A DNA stretch of 64,000 nt from Candidatus Bathyarchaeota archaeon A05DMB-5 (GCA_019685655.1 JABFQP010000004.1:124001-188000); one strand, 5' to 3'; shown: positions 43,046 through 54,564, numbered from the stretch's first letter. Program-made: numbers and translations. Notes: a model not told the origin generated them from the letters alone.

Positions 43046-44095
43046 CTATCTCCTCATCAATAGCAAGTATGCCGTGACCCAGCAACCCATAATTATAGAG
43101 AACCCTGCAATAATACTGCTTATCGCGAGCTGAGGTATTCCGCTAAGTATGTGTCCAATGTTGCATCCATCGGCGATTACCGCACCTATTCCAAGTAATA
43201 AGCCTCCAATGAACTGTTGCACTAGTCTTCCAGGACCAGGTGCTCGCAGTTTAAATTCTCCTGCAATACCAGCTGCTATGGCGGCTCCGATTACCACTCC
43301 AATGACAAGGAAAGTTTCCCAAGTCAGTACGTTTGCGTCTCCTTTGATAAGTGTATTAAGAAACGTTGACCAACCACCAGTAATTCCTAATGGATAATTT
43401 CGTCCTGCGGCTGCCGATGCTGGAAACGCTATCATAGCTATTATGCCAATGACTATTCCAGTTGCCCACCATGACCAGCCACGTTTAAATATTTTTTCAG
43501 ATAAGCTTCCTTCAGTTTTTTCTCCACCTTTCCGTTTCCAAGCCAAGACTCCTATTCCGATGATTGCGATTACTATAACGATAATCCATGGATCTACACC
43601 TATTATGTTAGCGAGTGTTGGACTTCTATTCGTAGATGCTACAAGGGGTCCTTGGTCCGTTATAGTTATTTTTGTCATGGTTTGTAGGTCTGACTTTACT
43701 CCTTTTAGCGCTCCTGAGCTAGTTATGACAGCGGACATCATAAAACCCAATAATGCAACAAAGGAGCCAACCATTCCCTCTCCGACCCTGTATGTTGTTC
43801 CACTGGCGCATCCTCCGGCTAGGACCATGCCGACGCCGAATATGAAACCGCCAACTATGTTGGCGCCCCAAAAGAAGGATTTAGGATTCAGTTGTATAAC
43901 TCCAAGGCTAGCCATAACGTGAAAGCCTATCATCGAAACTATTATTGCTACTATGACTGCTTTGAGAAGAGTGTATTCTTTCAAAAGGATTATGTCTCTG
44001 AAAGCCGAGTTCATGCAGAATCTGCCGCGTTGTAATGCGAAACCAAAAAGTATTCCCACTATTAATCCTGAAAGAATATATGTTGGCTCGATCAA
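43046..44095 (-). CDS. yedE: YeeE/YedE-family sulfur-compound transporter
   Basis: 349-residue membrane protein with about nine or ten hydrophobic segments. Family hallmarks are ALQRGRFCMNSAFRD, GGCASGTTYRVGEG and DGCNIGHILSG, each with one of the conserved cysteines that line the thiosulfate path in the TsuA structure. It lies 12 bases after tusA and 2 before dsrE, a coupling widely seen for sulfur-uptake systems. Thiosulfate or another sulfane-sulfur compound is the likely cargo. Confidence 0.92.
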   Translation of the reverse strand: MIEPTYILSGLIVGILFGFALQRGRFCMNSAFRDIILLKEYTLLKAVIVAIIVSMIGFHVMASLGVIQLNPKSFFWGANIVGGFIFGVGMVLAGGCASGTTYRVGEGMVGSFVALLGFMMSAVITSSGALKGVKSDLQTMTKITITDQGPLVASTNRSPTLANIIGVDPWIIVIVIAIIGIGVLAWKRKGGEKTEGSLSEKIFKRGWSWWATGIVIGIIAMIAFPASAAAGRNYPLGITGGWSTFLNTLIKGDANVLTWETFLVIGVVIGAAIAAGIAGEFKLRAPGPGRLVQQFIGGLLLGIGAVIADGCNIGHILSGIPQLAISSIIAGFSIIMGCWVTAYLLLMRR

Positions 44096-44107
44096 AGTTT
44101 CACTTTC

Positions 44108-44350
44108 CTATTTTACCTTTATTAGTATTTTCCACTCGCTTGCCCCAGTTTTGTCGACTTTTAGAACTTCATGACCCATTTTTTTGACTGACTCGGGTAT
44201 TCGTTCTGCAGACAGTGGATAATCAACGAGAACTTCTAGTATTTCACCTGATTTCATGCTTTTTACTTTTTTCTGTGTCATCACGTCTGGATATGGACAT
44301 ACTTCGCCTCTAACATCTAAAATCTCGGTCGGTTTTAATTCTCCGCTCAT
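44108..44350 (-). CDS. tusA: TusA/SirA-family sulfur carrier
   Basis: 80-residue protein with the family signature LDVRGEVCPYPDVMTQKKVK, whose CPYP cysteine carries persulfide sulfur, and the two-layer sandwich pattern VLVDYPLSAERIPESVKKMG. It is the first gene of the sulfur cassette. The promoter in front (44396-44428) shares both blocks with the promoter of Hdr/Mvh cluster 2. Confidence 0.93.
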   Translation of the reverse strand: MSGELKPTEILDVRGEVCPYPDVMTQKKVKSMKSGEILEVLVDYPLSAERIPESVKKMGHEVLKVDKTGASEWKILIKVK

Positions 44351-44395
44351 TTCTATCTCCTTCTAATTATAGATTATAAGCTCTACCGTAAAATT

Positions 44396-44428
44396 TATAA
44401 TTTAAGCTTTTCTGCAGTAAATAGAAAA
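44396..44428 (-). promoter_or_regulatory. Promoter of the sulfur cassette with the shared upstream element
   Basis: Leftward: TTTTCTATTTAC (44428-44417), 11 bases, then TTAAATTATA (44405-44396). The 12-base block and the 10-base block both match the mvhG copy 2 promoter exactly. The TATA-like block lies 46-55 bases before ATG 44350. Confidence 0.55.
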
Positions 44429-44484
44429 AGTATTCAAAAAACTTGCGTTATACTTTAGCTATATTTAACGCAAATAATTGACGG

Positions 44485-47274
44485 TCAATTACTTATTGCC
44501 TCAGATTCTCTTTGTCCATCATGTTTAAGATCTGTTTCTTGAACTTGTGGCTTTACTGATTCCAGAGAATTCGCAGAACCAATAAATCTAGTTTCTTCTT
44601 TTAGGTTTAGTGTGCCTTTGACTGTGCCGTCTTCCATGTACTTCAGTGCAAAACCCATTTTTCTTGTTAGGCTGATGGCACGGTGGTTGTCCGGCAACAT
44701 TATCGCGTATAATGTTTCGATGCCCATGTCCTTGCATATGTCGATTGTGTAGTCAACCATTTTCGTGCCTAAGCCGAGTCCTTGCCATGGGTCTGCGATT
44801 ATGAAGGCGATTTCGCCTTTTTTGCCGTCTGGTTCAATGCTGACGCGGACGACGCCGAGGATTTTTCTTCGTCCTTCTTCGGTTAATTCGGCGATTATGG
44901 CGATTTCGCGGTCGTAGTCGATGTTGCAGTAGCGTACTCGCATTTCGTGCGGTGTATCCTTTATTATTTGGAAGAAGCGGTAACGTATGGATTCTTCACT
45001 GAAGTTTTGGAACATTTCCAGCCATAAGGGTTCGTCTTCGGGTTTTATAGGTCTTAACAGCACGGTTCGCCCGTCGCGCATCCGCCATAAAGTTTCATAC
45101 TTCTTTGGGTAGGGGCTTATCACTAGATGCTGGTGTGGCTCGATTTTTTGGAAGACGCGCTCTTTGTCTATGAGAATACGCGCGTCTATTGCGCAAGCCT
45201 CTTTCTCGTTTATGAAAAGCGGGTTAATGTCAATTTCTTTTATTTGTGGAAAATCAATTAGCAATTGCGAGAAGCGCACGATTATTTCTTCGAGAAGTTT
45301 AATGTTAGCGGGTGGCACATTTCTGTAGCCTTTCAGAAGCTGGTAAACTTTGGTTTCTTCCATCATCCGCCTTACTAACGTCTGATTTAAGGGCGGAAGC
45401 CCAAGTGAAAAGTCTTTAAAAAGCTCCACACCTACGCCGCCCATACCAAAGAGTATTACCGGTCCAAAAAGCGGGTCGGTTTTTGCGCCAAGTATTACTT
45501 CGTAGCCTCGTTTGTTTATCATTTTTTGCACCGTTACGCCGATGATTTCAGCGTTGGGGTTGTAGGCTTTCGCGTTTTTTATGATGGTTTCGTAGGCTTC
45601 GTGGACTTCGGTTTCGTTTTTCAGGTCGAGGATTACGCCGCCCGCGTCAGTTTTATGCGTTATTTGTGGAGAGAGGATTTTTAGAACGACTGGGTAGCCG
45701 ATTTGCGAGGCACATGAGACTGCTTCTTCAGGTGTTTCTGCGACCATTGTTTTTGCTACTGGAAACTCGTAGTATTCTAGTAGTTTTTTGGCTTCAGCTT
45801 CGTTTAGAAGTTCACGGTTTTCTGCGGCTGCGTTGCGGATTATTGTCATGATTGGGCGTTTTGGCGGAGACGCATCGACTGGAAGTTCTTCTGGTGTTTC
45901 GTAGATTAGTTCCAAGTTGCGTTTGTAATTGTACATGTAAAGGTAGGTTTTGATTGCTTGTTCTGGCGTTCCATATGTCGGGATGCTGTTTTGGTTCAAG
46001 ATGCGGTTTGCGTCTTCTACGGCTCCGCGTCCCATAAAAGAAGTTAAGATTGTCTTGTTTTGGTAGCCCCTGTTTTTTACTACTTCTGCTATGGCTTGCG
46101 CGATTTCGACTGGTTCAGCAACTGCTTGAGACGTATAGATGATTAGGATGCCGTCCACGTTTTCGTCGTTTAAGCACGCTTCAACTACTGCCTTGTAGCG
46201 GTCTGCGTGTGCATCTCCTAAAATGTCGATTGGATTGCCTCTGCTCCAGTAAGGCGGCAAAATACTGTTGAAATAATCCATTGTTTTCTGGCTTAGTTTG
46301 GCAAGTTTTCCGCCCCGCGCAATTAAAGCATCAGTAGCCATCACACCGGGTCCACCTGCGTTTGTGATTATGGCAAGGTTCGGTCCCTTTGGCAAGGGCT
46401 GCATGCCTAGGACTTCGGCGGCGTTGAATAGGTCAGCGATTTCTTCTACGCGCACCATACCTGCGCGTTTGAATGCCGCATCGTAAATCATGTCTTCGCC
46501 TGTAAGCGAGCCAGTGTGGCTAGCGGCGGCTTTTGCGCTTTCTGTGAATTTGCCTGCTTTTACTACAATTATGGGTTTTGTTCGTGCGAAGTGGCGGGCT
46601 GCGCTTAGGAATTTGCGTGCGTTTGTTATGCCTTCTATGTACATGAGGATGCTGCGGGTTTTTGGGTCTGTTCCGAAATAGTCGATTAAATCGCCGAAGT
46701 CTACGTCTATCATTGAGCCTACTGAGACGAAGTTGCTGAAGCCTATGTTTTCTTCTATTGCCCAGTCAAGAATTGCGGAGCCGAGTGCGCCGGATTGGCT
46801 GATGAAGGCTATGTTGCCTGGTTTGGGCATTTTGCTTATGAAGGTAGCGTTTAAGTTGGCGCTTGGGCGAATTATGCCTAAACAGTTTGGTCCGATTATG
46901 CGTAAGCCGTATTTGCGTTTTATTTCAGTTATTTTGTCTTCTAGTGCTTTGCCTTCGGCGCCGATTTCTTTGAAGCCCGCTGAGATTATGATTATGCCTT
47001 TTATTCCTGCTTTGCCGCACTGTTCGACTACGTCTGGAACAGTTTTGGCTGGAGTAGCAATTATGGCTAGGTCGACTGGTTCTGGGATTTGGTCAACAGA
47101 CTGGTAAGTCTTTAAACCCATTATTTCTGGCTTGCGAATGTTTACGGGGTAGACTTTGCCCTCGAAACCAAGCTCAATAAAATTTTTCATTAATGCATAG
47201 CCTACTGTGCCCTCTTCGTCGCTTGCGCCGATTATGGCGACGCTTCGAGGATTAAAAATCTTGTCAAGATACAT
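44485..47274 (-). CDS. ADP-forming acyl-CoA synthetase (alpha+beta) fused to a GNAT acetyltransferase
   Basis: About 929 residues. CoA-binding domain (MYLDKIFNPRSVAIIGASDE), ligase domain with the phospho-histidine region KAAASHTGSLTGEDMIYDAA, ATP-grasp domain from about 480 (LLEYYEFPVAKTMVAETPEE, then DAGGVILDLKN), and a GNAT domain from about 750 (RDGRTVLLRPIKPEDEPLW, IADPWQGLGLGTKMVDYTID). The catalytic histidine is kept, which favours a working acetate/propionate-CoA ligase making ATP. The GNAT part resembles Pat/PatZ protein acetyltransferases, which regulate acyl-CoA synthetases. ATG 47274 is taken over TTG 47283. Single-gene unit. Confidence 0.92.
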   Translation of the reverse strand: MYLDKIFNPRSVAIIGASDEEGTVGYALMKNFIELGFEGKVYPVNIRKPEIMGLKTYQSVDQIPEPVDLAIIATPAKTVPDVVEQCGKAGIKGIIIISAGFKEIGAEGKALEDKITEIKRKYGLRIIGPNCLGIIRPSANLNATFISKMPKPGNIAFISQSGALGSAILDWAIEENIGFSNFVSVGSMIDVDFGDLIDYFGTDPKTRSILMYIEGITNARKFLSAARHFARTKPIIVVKAGKFTESAKAAASHTGSLTGEDMIYDAAFKRAGMVRVEEIADLFNAAEVLGMQPLPKGPNLAIITNAGGPGVMATDALIARGGKLAKLSQKTMDYFNSILPPYWSRGNPIDILGDAHADRYKAVVEACLNDENVDGILIIYTSQAVAEPVEIAQAIAEVVKNRGYQNKTILTSFMGRGAVEDANRILNQNSIPTYGTPEQAIKTYLYMYNYKRNLELIYETPEELPVDASPPKRPIMTIIRNAAAENRELLNEAEAKKLLEYYEFPVAKTMVAETPEEAVSCASQIGYPVVLKILSPQITHKTDAGGVILDLKNETEVHEAYETIIKNAKAYNPNAEIIGVTVQKMINKRGYEVILGAKTDPLFGPVILFGMGGVGVELFKDFSLGLPPLNQTLVRRMMEETKVYQLLKGYRNVPPANIKLLEEIIVRFSQLLIDFPQIKEIDINPLFINEKEACAIDARILIDKERVFQKIEPHQHLVISPYPKKYETLWRMRDGRTVLLRPIKPEDEPLWLEMFQNFSEESIRYRFFQIIKDTPHEMRVRYCNIDYDREIAIIAELTEEGRRKILGVVRVSIEPDGKKGEIAFIIADPWQGLGLGTKMVDYTIDICKDMGIETLYAIMLPDNHRAISLTRKMGFALKYMEDGTVKGTLNLKEETRFIGSANSLESVKPQVQETDLKHDGQRESEAISN

Positions 47275-47477
47275 GGTAACCAAGACAGAGCAACCATCCA
47301 GATAAGTGGTGAGCCCCTAGCAGAAATTAAAACTTTGCGACTTAATACTACAACTTTCGCTTGAGGAATTTCTTTTGTCTAATGAAAGGTCATTTGAAAT
47401 ATGAAGAAAAGCAGTGCTGGGTTAACATGCATAAGTATTAAAAATCAATTGTGTGAAAGATAGTGGAGTGATGTGTC

Positions 47478-49100
47478 ATGAAAAGAAAAATCGTTCTCAC
47501 CCTAACATTGACAATACTAGTATCTGCCTTATTATGTGCAAAACTTATCTCAACAAACCACGCAGACGCCACGCAAACAACCGTGCAACTTCTATGGACG
47601 AATCTCATGGAAGTATACGATGTGGCAGTTTCAGCCGACGGCAACTACCTAGCCGCAGTAAACGACACTGGCTTACATTATTTCGATGCTGACAGCCCCA
47701 ACCCAATATGGTCTTACCAGCCAGAAGCAGGCACACTTATTTCCGTGGCTATATCAGCTGACGGTGACTACGTAGTAGCAGGCGACACTAATGGGCACCT
47801 ACATTACTTTAACCAGTCAACCCAGAGAACAGGCAGCCAAACTGCGCCAACATGGACAAGCATTGGCATGGGTCCTGGACCAGTAGAGAAGGGCACCTTG
47901 GATATGTCGGCAAACGGCAACTACACCGTAGTAGGCGGGACAGGCATAAGCATATGGTACTACGCTGGATGCACAGCACGAACAGGGTCAGACCAACCCC
48001 CAACATGGACCTACACAGCAGGCGTAAGTGATTACCGCACTGTTCACATCTCACCAAACGGCAAATACTTAGCAGGCGGAGGGGCAAGATACGAAGGCGG
48101 ATTTGTAATTTTCTTCAAAGACGCCGATACACTTGAAGGAACTCCATCGCCAACATGGATGGCACAGAATCAACTAACCAGCACAATAACGGAATTGGCA
48201 CTGTCAGATGATGGCTACACAGTAGCAGCAATAGACTACGGACCTAGCCCTTCAACCCTGTACTATTGGGCAAACGCCACAAACCTAACAGGCGACCCAG
48301 AAGCAACATGGACAAACCCAGGCTCGTTCAGCTGCGTAGGCGCTAGCGGTAACGGCGACACTGTAGTAACAGGGGGCATCTACTTTACAAGTGTGCACTA
48401 CTGGGCAAACGCAAGAACACGCACAGGAACACAAGACGAAGACTGGATAAACCTAACCGAAACAAACGTGTACGACATAGCAATAAGCAAAGACGGAAGC
48501 ATAATGGCGGTTCCAACAATGGACCCCTCATCAGGCGATTATGCAGCTTACTTCTTAACAGCAAATGGTAACATCATAGGCAACATTACACTGCTGTCTT
48601 TTGCAAACATGGTTTCAATGTCCACTGCGGGCACAACAGTAGCTATGGCTGGACCAGGCTACGATAGCCTATACCTATTCAAAATAGAAATAGACTCGAC
48701 CCCTCCCTCAATAAACGATGTTTACCAACAACCAGACGAAGACAACGTGTATCCAACCAACACGGTAATAGTCTACGCCAACGTGACAGACGACCAAAGC
48801 GGAGTAAAACAGGTAACGCTAAACTATACGACCGGCAACGGAACATGGTTCACCCAAGCAATGGAATTTTACATATCAGACATCTGGAATACCACAATAC
48901 CAGCCTTCCCATACTGCACAACAATAACCTACATAATCATAGCAGAAGACAACGCTCACAACACAATATCAACAGAAGAACTAGGATTCATGCCTCATTA
49001 CCACGTAATCCCAGAATACACGCCCACAATACCCATACTAGCACTAATGACAGCAACAACCCTAACAGCCGCAACCTACAAAAGAAAAAGAAAACAATAA
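47478..49100 (+). CDS. Secreted beta-propeller-like protein with C-terminal anchor
   Basis: 540 residues. A signal peptide (KRKIVLTLTLTILVSALLCA) is followed by repeated blade-like stretches about 45-60 residues long (VAVSADGNYLAAVNDTGLHY, VAISADGDYVVAGDTNGHLH, ALSDDGYTVAAIDY, AISKDGSIMAVPTM), the pattern of a seven-bladed propeller. From about 405 a small Ig-like domain follows (DSTPPSINDVYQQPDEDN). The end PEYTPTIPILALMTATTLTA plus KRKRKQ is a short P-rich motif, membrane helix and basic tail, like archaeosortase-type sorting signals. It is probably displayed at the cell surface; ligand unknown. Confidence 0.85.
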   Translation: MKRKIVLTLTLTILVSALLCAKLISTNHADATQTTVQLLWTNLMEVYDVAVSADGNYLAAVNDTGLHYFDADSPNPIWSYQPEAGTLISVAISADGDYVVAGDTNGHLHYFNQSTQRTGSQTAPTWTSIGMGPGPVEKGTLDMSANGNYTVVGGTGISIWYYAGCTARTGSDQPPTWTYTAGVSDYRTVHISPNGKYLAGGGARYEGGFVIFFKDADTLEGTPSPTWMAQNQLTSTITELALSDDGYTVAAIDYGPSPSTLYYWANATNLTGDPEATWTNPGSFSCVGASGNGDTVVTGGIYFTSVHYWANARTRTGTQDEDWINLTETNVYDIAISKDGSIMAVPTMDPSSGDYAAYFLTANGNIIGNITLLSFANMVSMSTAGTTVAMAGPGYDSLYLFKIEIDSTPPSINDVYQQPDEDNVYPTNTVIVYANVTDDQSGVKQVTLNYTTGNGTWFTQAMEFYISDIWNTTIPAFPYCTTITYIIIAEDNAHNTISTEELGFMPHYHVIPEYTPTIPILALMTATTLTAATYKRKRKQ

Positions 49101-49142
49101 CACACCCCATTTTTCTCATTAAAACACAATTCACCAAAAAAA

Positions 49143-49164
49143 TTCAACCTATAAATAAGGGGGG
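49143..49164 (+). repeat. Copy C of the dispersed 22-bp intergenic element
   Basis: TTCAACCTATAAATAAGGGG followed by two more G. It lies between the convergent secreted protein and GltA/NfnB-like genes, beginning 21 bases beyond the stop of the latter. Differs from copies at 3676-3697 and 58517-58538 only at the two central A/T bases. Confidence 0.6.
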
Positions 49165-49184
49165 TCTATACCCTTCACAAGCAC

Positions 49185-51420
<2,236 letters not shown>

Positions 51421-51423
51421 CCA

Positions 51424-52635
51424 CTAAGCCTCCACTTTCACCAGTTTCAAAGGCGGCAAAGCCGTAACTTGTTTCCAAAACACATCCAACTTTTGGTTAA
51501 AGTCACCTACGCATCTTGGAGAAGCTTCAAAAAGCATAAAACGTTCTTGCAAACCCATTTTTTTCAAAGCGTCTTTTAGCACTGTCGTGTTTCTTTCTGC
51601 CGTGTCCCTTCCTTCTTGCAGTTTGCAGTCTTCTGCAGAGCACACAACTGCCATTACGCCGTCAAAGCCGTTCTGCAACGCGTTAACAACGTGTACTGGG
51701 TCAAGCGCCTTAAAACATGGAACCTCCAAGACAACAGCATTTCGCTTCTTGAAAAGCTCGCTTTCAGGGTCATCCAAAGCCTTAAACTCTGACCATTGGC
51801 AACTGAACACCAATATTACTGGTGTTTTTCCTCCAACCTTTAGTTTTTTAGCGGCTTCTCCATAACGTTTTAGAACATTTTCAAACTCGAAACCTTTAAC
51901 TTGAATGGCATGGTGTGGACAAACAAGTTGACACGCGCCACAGCCCATACAGTAATCGTAAAGTATTTTGGGAGTCGCGAAAGGTTCAGCTTCAATAGCA
52001 GCGTATGGACATATGAAAACACATTTGTCGCAGCCAACACATTTTTCAGTTTCATAAACAACTTTCCGAGAATACTTCACAACTTTCACGGCGTCTTTGC
52101 TGAAACCCAACTGTTCAAGCACACTTCTGCCCAAAAGAAGCCGTCTCGTGTTAATCTTCGTGCCTTCCTTAAAACGGCAGAACGCATCTTCACACTGAAC
52201 CGAAACAACATTCTTGATGCCGGATTTCAAGACCTTAAAAATGAATTCTGTTGGAACACGCCCAGAACACGGCAAACGCAAGGGAACATAATCCTTGACG
52301 CTTAAGCCCTGCTCAGCCAAGATTTCTTCAATTTCACACGTTGAAGGCGAGTTTCCACGGCACATCAAAACAAGCGTGTCACTCTTCACCTTTTTCCTCA
52401 TGCAGTCCACGTAATCTACTAGTGTATTGTAGTCATAGTATACCATTTCAATGGCAAAAACTGGACAAGCACTGTAACATATACCGCAAACTTGGCACTT
52501 CTGTATGTCTATTTCGACTTTGCCAGTCTCAGCATCTCGCGTTATAGCTTCATACGGACAGACTGAATAACAAATTGAACAACGGCTACAGTAATCTTGA
52601 TTGATAGTTACTGCACTAACGCATTTTTCATTCAT
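51424..52635 (-). CDS. Duplicated ferredoxin-MvhD iron-sulfur protein
   Basis: 403 residues made of two similar halves. Half one: clusters CSRCSICYSVCP and CQVCGICYSACP, then an MvhD-like domain (LVLMCRGNSPSTCEIEE, RLPCSGRVPTE, VQCEDAFCRFKEG). Half two: clusters CVGCDKCVFICP and CMGCGACQLVCP, then a second MvhD-like domain (VFSCQWSEF, VPCFKALDPVHV, VCSAEDCKLQEG), where the second cysteine of the first CxxC is missing. The layout matches FlxC plus FlxD joined and duplicated. It lies directly before nfnA/nfnB and probably links NAD(P)H to an HdrA. Confidence 0.87.
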   Translation of the reverse strand: MNEKCVSAVTINQDYCSRCSICYSVCPYEAITRDAETGKVEIDIQKCQVCGICYSACPVFAIEMVYYDYNTLVDYVDCMRKKVKSDTLVLMCRGNSPSTCEIEEILAEQGLSVKDYVPLRLPCSGRVPTEFIFKVLKSGIKNVVSVQCEDAFCRFKEGTKINTRRLLLGRSVLEQLGFSKDAVKVVKYSRKVVYETEKCVGCDKCVFICPYAAIEAEPFATPKILYDYCMGCGACQLVCPHHAIQVKGFEFENVLKRYGEAAKKLKVGGKTPVILVFSCQWSEFKALDDPESELFKKRNAVVLEVPCFKALDPVHVVNALQNGFDGVMAVVCSAEDCKLQEGRDTAERNTTVLKDALKKMGLQERFMLFEASPRCVGDFNQKLDVFWKQVTALPPLKLVKVEA

Positions 52636-52742
52636 CCTTGACACTTCTCCAATGTTAACTGCTTTCAGTTCCTTAATGTGTCAACCGCGCTTAGAAATCT
52701 TCAAAATGGATTTGCAACGATATAATAGTTTTGCAGCATTCC

Positions 52743-53675
52743 CTATTTTTTGTAATATGGTCTCCTAATGTACCCATAAGCTTCTAATGCTGCCGTTATG
52801 CCTTGCCCAACTGCTGCTCCAACTTGCTTGACGGGGTGATTTGTAACGTCGCCTGCAGCGTAAACTCCAGGAACATTTGTGCGTTGGAAAATGTCGATTT
52901 TAATGTAGCCACGCTCGTCAACTTCAACACCAGCCTCCTTTGCCAATTGACTGTTTGGGTCCTCGCCGACTTGAATGAAAACGCCATCGATTGCCATCTC
53001 TCGGGTTTCGCCACTTTGATTATTAAACAATATTACTTTTGTAACTAGTTTTTCGCCTTGAATTTCCCGCACTTCAGTATTCCACAAAATTTCAATGTTC
53101 TTTTTCGCAGCCAAATCTTTAACAAGAGCTTCTTCAGCGCGAAACTCGCTTCTGCGATGAGCAATTTTAACTTCAGATGCAAGTCCAGCAAGATATAAAG
53201 CCGTCATCACCGCTGAGTTTCCACCACCAACAACGAGAACACGCTTATCCTTAAATAATGGGCCATCACAGATTCCACAATAGCTAACACCTCTCCCGCG
53301 AAATTCCTTTTCGCCCGGAACATTAAGTTCGCGATAATGCGAACCAGACGCAATGATGACAGCGTTTGCCTCGTAAACTGCTCTGTTGGTTTTCACGATT
53401 TTCTTTTCGCCTTTAAGGTCCAAGCCAATTACGCTTTCGAATTCGCGGATTGTCACGCCTGTGCCTCTACAGTGCGCTGCCATCTTCTGTGCCAGTTCCA
53501 TTCCATTTATGCTTTGAAATCCAGGATAATTCTCAATTAATGGAGCATCCACAGCTGTGCCTCCAGCCATTTTTCCTTCTAAAATGAGTGTTTTTAGACC
53601 GCTTCTTGCGCCGTAAATTCCAGCGGCAAGTCCAGCAGGCCCAGCGCCAATGATTATTAATTCCCAATTTTCCAT
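52743..53675 (-). CDS. trxB: Thioredoxin reductase-like flavoprotein
   Basis: 310 residues with FAD fold [20 protein letters not shown], redox-active SYCGICDGPLF, NAD(P) fold RVLVVGGGNSAVMTALYLAG and C-terminal PGVYAAGDVTNHPVKQVGAA. It reduces thioredoxin or glutaredoxin-like proteins with NAD(P)H. It is upstream of the ferredoxin-MvhD gene with a 107-base gap; a separate promoter is possible there. Thiol-disulfide chemistry ties it to the surrounding Hdr-like genes. Confidence 0.93.
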   Translation of the reverse strand: MENWELIIIGAGPAGLAAGIYGARSGLKTLILEGKMAGGTAVDAPLIENYPGFQSINGMELAQKMAAHCRGTGVTIREFESVIGLDLKGEKKIVKTNRAVYEANAVIIASGSHYRELNVPGEKEFRGRGVSYCGICDGPLFKDKRVLVVGGGNSAVMTALYLAGLASEVKIAHRRSEFRAEEALVKDLAAKKNIEILWNTEVREIQGEKLVTKVILFNNQSGETREMAIDGVFIQVGEDPNSQLAKEAGVEVDERGYIKIDIFQRTNVPGVYAAGDVTNHPVKQVGAAVGQGITAALEAYGYIRRPYYKK

Positions 53676-53739
53676 GTGCTTTTCCCAAGAACAATAGTTG
53701 GGAGGTTGTTGTTTATGAATTATTCGTAATTGTGTGTTG

Positions 53740-54552
53740 CTATTTTGGTTTTATGCCGTAGACTTTGATGCTGGCAATTGAGTTAGCGTATTCTTTCATT
53801 TCTTCCAGTGAAATGTCAAAATCTTTCATCATAGCCTTTGCAGATGGGTCGTCAACAACGAAATTTACGGGGAAACGTGTTTCTTCAACAACCTTAACGT
53901 CTTGAAAGCCAGCGTTTTTGATTAATTCGAGATATTGGGCCTTCATCACTGCTCCGGAAATGCAGCCAACGTATGCTTGCTCGTTTTCCTTTATCGTTTT
54001 GGGTAGCTCTTTCAGCAAGACGATGTCAGAAATCATTAATCTTCCACCAGGCTTTAGCACTCTGAAGGCTTCTTCGAAAACTCTCTTTTTGTTTGGTGAA
54101 AGGTTGATGACGCAGTTTGAAATGATAACATCAACTGTGTTGTCTGCAACTGGAAGATTCTCAATTTCTCCAAGTCGAAACTCCACATTTTTGTATCCGC
54201 CTTTTCTACAGTTTTCTCTTGCCTTGTCAATCATTTCAGGAGTCATATCAACGCCGATGACGTGTCCTTTTTCTCCAACTTTTTTCGCTGTAAGAAAACA
54301 GTCAAGTCCGCCGCCAGAACCAAGGTCAAGAACTGTTTCGCCTTTCTTAAGTGATGCAAGCGCTACTGGATTTCCACATCCAAGACTGAAAGCGGCGCCT
54401 TCGGGAAGCGATTCCAGTTCTGTTTTGCTGTAACCAATCTTCTCATAATTTGTGTTGCATTCTGAACTGTTGCCGCAGCAGCAAGATTCTCTTTTAGCAG
54501 CCTTAGCGTAGCTTTTTCTCACTATTTTCTTGATCTTTTCTTCTCTTACCAA
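53740..54552 (-). CDS. arsM: Arsenite methyltransferase-like enzyme (ArsM family)
   Basis: 270 residues. SAM motif VLDLGSGGGLDCFLTAKKVG, post-I VIGVDMTPEMIDKARENCRK, and VDVIISNCVINLSPNKKRVF, with the conserved cysteine of ArsM in SNCVINLSP. Other cysteines: RESCCCGNSSEC near the N-terminus and AYVGCISGAV. The family methylates trivalent arsenic using thiols. TTG 54552 is the start, with GGTG 5 bases before. It is 12 bases downstream of a cysteine-rich AbrB-type gene and probably co-transcribed. Confidence 0.9.
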   Translation of the reverse strand: MVREEKIKKIVRKSYAKAAKRESCCCGNSSECNTNYEKIGYSKTELESLPEGAAFSLGCGNPVALASLKKGETVLDLGSGGGLDCFLTAKKVGEKGHVIGVDMTPEMIDKARENCRKGGYKNVEFRLGEIENLPVADNTVDVIISNCVINLSPNKKRVFEEAFRVLKPGGRLMISDIVLLKELPKTIKENEQAYVGCISGAVMKAQYLELIKNAGFQDVKVVEETRFPVNFVVDDPSAKAMMKDFDISLEEMKEYANSIASIKVYGIKPK

Positions 54553-54564
54553 GTTAACACCTTC

